DNA from: Thermoplasmata archaeon
GTDB lineage: Archaea > Thermoplasmatota > Thermoplasmata > Thermoplasmatales > Thermoplasmataceae
Reading direction: 5' to 3'
Assembly: GCA_015520045.1 (NCBI GenBank)
Contig: WAQW01000003.1
Coordinates: 1 to 64,000, forward strand
DNA length: 64,000 bases
Position numbers and translations under genes: made by a program. Below the pieces are notes generated by a model that saw only the letters and a program-made list of their open reading frames with translations, made no database searches and had not been told where the DNA came from. How positions within the stretch are numbered: the first letter of the stretch is position 1; the number at the start of each line of letters is the position of its first letter. Positions 61,495-64,000 of the stretch are shown in pieces.

Positions 61495-62445
61495 CTATCC
61501 GAAGAGTTGCCCTAGGCTCGATTCTACATCGTCGGAATCGTTCTCCGTGGGCTCTTCCTCTTTCTCATCCATGCCACTTTCCCTGGTTTCTGACTTTTCA
61601 TCACCACCACCGATAGTGGCACTGAGTGTGAGTGCTTCCCTAATCGCTTTCAGTATAAATATTTGTATGTTGCTCTCATCGATGACACCAGAATTTAGTG
61701 CCAGAGCCTCAGCCTCTATTCTCCCCCTGACCAGAAGCTGCGGGAGAATCTCTGGCGTGAAGAACAGAGAATTCAGGGCAACACTCCTGGCGTGTGCATA
61801 CGCAGAGAGTACATCTACAAGAACCTTCTCCGGGGTTATGGACATTACACCCTTATCGAAGTATACTCCATCCATCAGAGAGCCCCGGGCTGTGAGACCT
61901 ACTGTGAATGGTTTAATGTTGAGTTTCTGAAGGATGGAAGCTTTTTCCTTTGAAATGACCTCTCCCTTTTTTACGAAGACACTCTCTTTCTTAATGGCAA
62001 TAGTCCCCTTCTCTATTCTTGCCTGAAGACCTGCCTTTTGAAACACCGATATCATGGGGCCCGGTGGAAATCCGGTATCCATGGGTTCTATGACAATATC
62101 GTCTGTGGCCGTCTCACCACCCCTGGGAGGAGTGGGCTGTTTGTTCGCTTCCAGAATGGCATAGAGATTGCTTGGTTCGAGATCTGTCGTGACCAGGGCA
62201 ATCTGGCCACCCATTATATCCTTGAGCTTCTCTCCTTTCTTTATGCTAGCGCCATCAAGAGCCTTCTCGAGAAGTGTGTTCTTCACAACCCTGATCTGTG
62301 CCTTGTCACGCAAGATCCTTCTCAGATTCTGGAAATTCCTGGCATCAAGACCTGCGAAATCAACAAGAGCGATGGTTCTGCTCGACTCCATCTGCTTCCT
62401 CAGAAGTTGTACTTCCTCAACCTTATTCTTGGACGGTTCTCTCAT
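61495..62445 (-). CDS. rpl10: 50S ribosomal protein P0/L10
   Basis: The stalk base protein that binds 23S rRNA and several L12 dimers. The N-terminal rRNA-binding domain (KVEEVQLLRKQMESSRTIALVDFAG) precedes the archaeal insertion and C-terminal L12-binding helices, and the protein ends with SLGQLFG, like L12. Length is 316 residues. It overlaps rpl1 by four bases. Confidence 0.95.
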   Translation of the reverse strand: MREPSKNKVEEVQLLRKQMESSRTIALVDFAGLDARNFQNLRRILRDKAQIRVVKNTLLEKALDGASIKKGEKLKDIMGGQIALVTTDLEPSNLYAILEANKQPTPPRGGETATDDIVIEPMDTGFPPGPMISVFQKAGLQARIEKGTIAIKKESVFVKKGEVISKEKASILQKLNIKPFTVGLTARGSLMDGVYFDKGVMSITPEKVLVDVLSAYAHARSVALNSLFFTPEILPQLLVRGRIEAEALALNSGVIDESNIQIFILKAIREALTLSATIGGGDEKSETRESGMDEKEEEPTENDSDDVESSLGQLFG

Positions 62446-63095
62446 GATAGTGATTCACCCCTCAGCTTCACTGGCTTCCCCATTGTTGTCTTCACGTAAA
62501 CCGAAGAAATGTTGCCAGAACCTTTCTCGAGTCTCTCCATTACCCTCTTCAGAATTGCCATGATATTCTCTGCGAGTTCCCTGTTATCCATCTCTTTCGT
62601 TCCAACCGGAACATGAAAGGTAATCTTGTCTCTGGTACGTATTCTCACACTCTTACGCAGAGTGGATATCAATCCCTCAACATCCTGACCGGGTGTAAGG
62701 GGCTTTGGCATTTTTCCTCGAGGGCCGAGAACCTGACCAAGCCTGCGACCAACTATGGGCATCAAAGATGTATCTGCGATAAAATAATCAATCTGGTTGA
62801 CGATCTTCTTGAAGCTCTTCTTGTCATCACCGAATTTGTTCAGTTCCTCAGGACCAAAGACAAAATCCACCTTGTCCTTAACCTTGAATCTTGTCTCCTC
62901 CGATCCAATGACACAGACCTTGATGGGTTTTCCCCTGCCATGGGGGAGTGCGACCTCCTCGGTTATTCTATTCTTTGGATCAGACAGATCAACTTCTTTC
63001 AGATTGATGGCAAGCTCCATGCTTTCCAAAAACTTTCTCTCTTTCGATTCTTCTTTTGCGACCTTAACCGCTTCAACTATCAGATCTTCCTTCAT
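62442..63095 (-). CDS. rpl1: 50S ribosomal protein L1
   Basis: An L1-stalk protein. Characteristic segments are DPKNRITEEVALPHGRGKPIKVCV, ADTSLMPIVGRRLGQVLGPRGKMPKPL and SVYVKTTMGKPVKL. Length is 217 residues. In several archaea L1 represses its own operon by binding mRNA that mimics its rRNA site; I did not identify the site here. Confidence 0.96.
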   Translation of the reverse strand: MKEDLIVEAVKVAKEESKERKFLESMELAINLKEVDLSDPKNRITEEVALPHGRGKPIKVCVIGSEETRFKVKDKVDFVFGPEELNKFGDDKKSFKKIVNQIDYFIADTSLMPIVGRRLGQVLGPRGKMPKPLTPGQDVEGLISTLRKSVRIRTRDKITFHVPVGTKEMDNRELAENIMAILKRVMERLEKGSGNISSVYVKTTMGKPVKLRGESLS

Positions 63096-63139
63096 ACCAC
63101 ACCCCCGTAGTGATCACGAGTGTAACACTCTTCTACAGG

Positions 63140-63613
63140 TTAGCTTACCTTTATACTTCCACTCTTTATTAATCTCTGCATCTCTCTAGGATCCTTTCCC
63201 TCCACCGTTATGCCCATGGAGACACAGGTTCCCAGAACCTCCAGGACACCTGATTCCAGGGTTTCGGAGAGCATCATGCCGGATTTCTGCTTCGCGACCT
63301 TCTTGATCTGGTCCAGAGTAGCATCAGCAACCGTCTTCTCCTTCCTTTTCGAGGCTCCCTTCTCAATTTTGAGCTCTTTCTTCAGAAGGGCCACCGTCGG
63401 AGGAATTCCTATGGTTATCTCATAGCTCTTGGAGACGGGATCTGTCACGGTAACTGTGACGGGCACCTGCATTCCCAAAAAATCCTTCGTCTTCTCGTTG
63501 ATATCTTTTATTATCTGACCGAGATTCAGACCCAGAGGGCCCAGAGCGGGACCGAGCGGAGGACCGGTAGTAGCTTTGCCCCCTTCAACCATAGTCTTAA
63601 CAGTCTGCACCAT
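63140..63613 (-). CDS. rpl11: 50S ribosomal protein L11
   Basis: Binds the GTPase-associated region of 23S rRNA at the stalk base. The N-terminal domain has TVKTMVEGGKATTGPPLGPALGPLGLNLGQIIKDIN, and the C-terminal RNA-binding domain ends in VLGTCVSMGITVEGKDPREMQ. Length is 157 residues. It is the first gene of L11-L1-L10-L12, with 44 bases before rpl1. Confidence 0.96.
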   Translation of the reverse strand: MVQTVKTMVEGGKATTGPPLGPALGPLGLNLGQIIKDINEKTKDFLGMQVPVTVTVTDPVSKSYEITIGIPPTVALLKKELKIEKGASKRKEKTVADATLDQIKKVAKQKSGMMLSETLESGVLEVLGTCVSMGITVEGKDPREMQRLIKSGSIKVS

Positions 63614-63811
63614 TTCTAACCACTGAATTGCACTCCCTTATTGCTGCCATCTCTTAAACCTTTTGCAGTTTAGCCCGCTCCCTCATCTTCAGATTGTAGA
63701 TATTTCCTGCCTGAATGGTTTTTCAGTTCTCCAACGTGGAATCTGAGCTGATTTATTATATCGGGTAGATTAATATGCTACTTCCCAATCGGGTGAACCA
63801 GCCTGATTTAC
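63614..63811. promoter_or_regulatory. divergent promoter region of rpl11 operon and comB
   Basis: A 198-base gap between divergent genes. GATTTATTATATCG near 63750-63762 and TTAATATG near 63771-63778 are the most TATA-like elements; their distances do not fit a leaderless comB, so a short leader is likely. Confidence 0.35.
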
Positions 63812-64000
63812 ATGAACATCTATGAAGTATCTGGTAGGACTGAAGCAGAGAGAGTCTCGGGAACCGCCATTCTCGTAGATATATTCAGAGCAACAACAAC
63901 AGTATCGGTGGCCCTGAAGAAAGGGGTACAATATGTGGTGCCATTCCTCAGGATACGGGATGCAAAAAGATTCTCAAGGGAGAATGGTAACGTTGTAACC
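63812..64000 (+). CDS. comB: 2-phosphosulfolactate phosphatase (ComB) family, 5' part
   Basis: A partial gene, 63 codons, running off the right edge. The N-terminus TAILVDIFRATTTVSVALKKGVQYVVPF matches the ComB family (VDVxRATxT...ALxxGA), a magnesium-dependent phosphatase that dephosphorylates 2-phosphosulfolactate in coenzyme M synthesis. Homologues are common outside methanogens, where the product may be sulfolactate or something else. ATG 63812 begins the family-like sequence a few residues before the conserved strand. Confidence 0.75.
   Translation, partial: MNIYEVSGRTEAERVSGTAILVDIFRATTTVSVALKKGVQYVVPFLRIRDAKRFSRENGNVVT

Overview
The window looks like a chromosomal segment of a thermoacidophilic euryarchaeon of the Thermoplasmata, most likely the order Thermoplasmatales. 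The evidence is a full archaeal information-processing set (TBP, Orc1/Cdc6, DnaG, family-B polymerase, homodimer-type tRNA-splicing endonuclease, rps15, rps2, rpl11-rpl1-rpl10-rpl12, Sec61-beta), AglB-type N-glycosylation, archaeal riboflavin and mevalonate enzymes, and a clear relative of the Thermoplasma mevalonate-3-kinase, which marks the acid-adapted mevalonate route. Many genes have an AT-rich box A centred about 26 bases before the start codon, which suggests mostly leaderless mRNAs. I used this to revise several starts. I see no rRNA, CRISPR array, insertion sequence or prophage. Coding density is high, apart from gene-poor stretches at 10-887, 2037-2650, 9421-10021, 33981-34363, 38044-39017, 40035-40476, 51962-52364 and 57926-58262.

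Layout. 1-5.6 kb: a radical SAM protein, an Alg5-like glycosyltransferase convergent with a sugar-nucleotide epimerase, and an aldo/keto reductase. 5.6-7.6 kb: a ribB-ribL-ribC-ribH riboflavin/FAD operon. 7.9-9.4 kb: a pcc1-pfdB-mptA operon that shares a palindromic promoter with tRNA-Arg(TCT). 10-12.6 kb: rps15, a RecJ-like DHH exonuclease and a RuvC/RNase H-like unknown. 12.6-19.8 kb: a 2099-residue AglB oligosaccharyltransferase with a very long extracellular tail, coupled to a small surface protein. 20-22 kb: regulators built from pieces of nitrate/sulfonate-type transporters, and a winged-helix protein. 22-24.4 kb: a four-CBS protein overlapping glyS. 24.4-31.1 kb: sufC-B-D-S-U-ferredoxin flanked by two SufR-like sensors. 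31.2-37.7 kb: a zinc-finger AAA+ ATPase with dnaG, a degenerate endonuclease IV-like protein with mevalonate-3-kinase, signal peptidase and secG.

38-46 kb: tRNA-Glu(CTC), TBP, a MIP18-type Fe-S factor, a CoaD-NTPase fusion, an aminotransferase, a Ras-like GTPase with endA, and rps2. 45-50.7 kb: an oligopeptide ABC transporter (two ATPases with unusual insertions, two permeases, no binding protein). 50.9-52 kb: a sugar-nucleotide pyrophosphorylase. 52.4-56.1 kb: an uncharacterised gene translationally coupled to a PolB2-type polymerase with altered catalytic motifs, convergent with an Orc1/Cdc6 paralogue. 56.4-61 kb: purN, a CPBP protease and the HMG-CoA synthase/thiolase/DUF35 cluster. 61-64 kb: the L11-L1-L10-L12 operon and the start of comB.

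Themes. Isoprenoid synthesis is represented at its entry (HMGCS complex) and at the mevalonate-3-kinase step. Surface glycosylation is represented by AglB, a dolichyl-phosphate-type glycosyltransferase, an epimerase and a nucleotidyltransferase. Fe-S assembly is represented by Suf, MIP18 and paired sensors. The best candidate for an undescribed system is the unknown gene-PolB2-Orc1/Cdc6 cluster. The transporter-derived regulator pair and the giant AglB come next.
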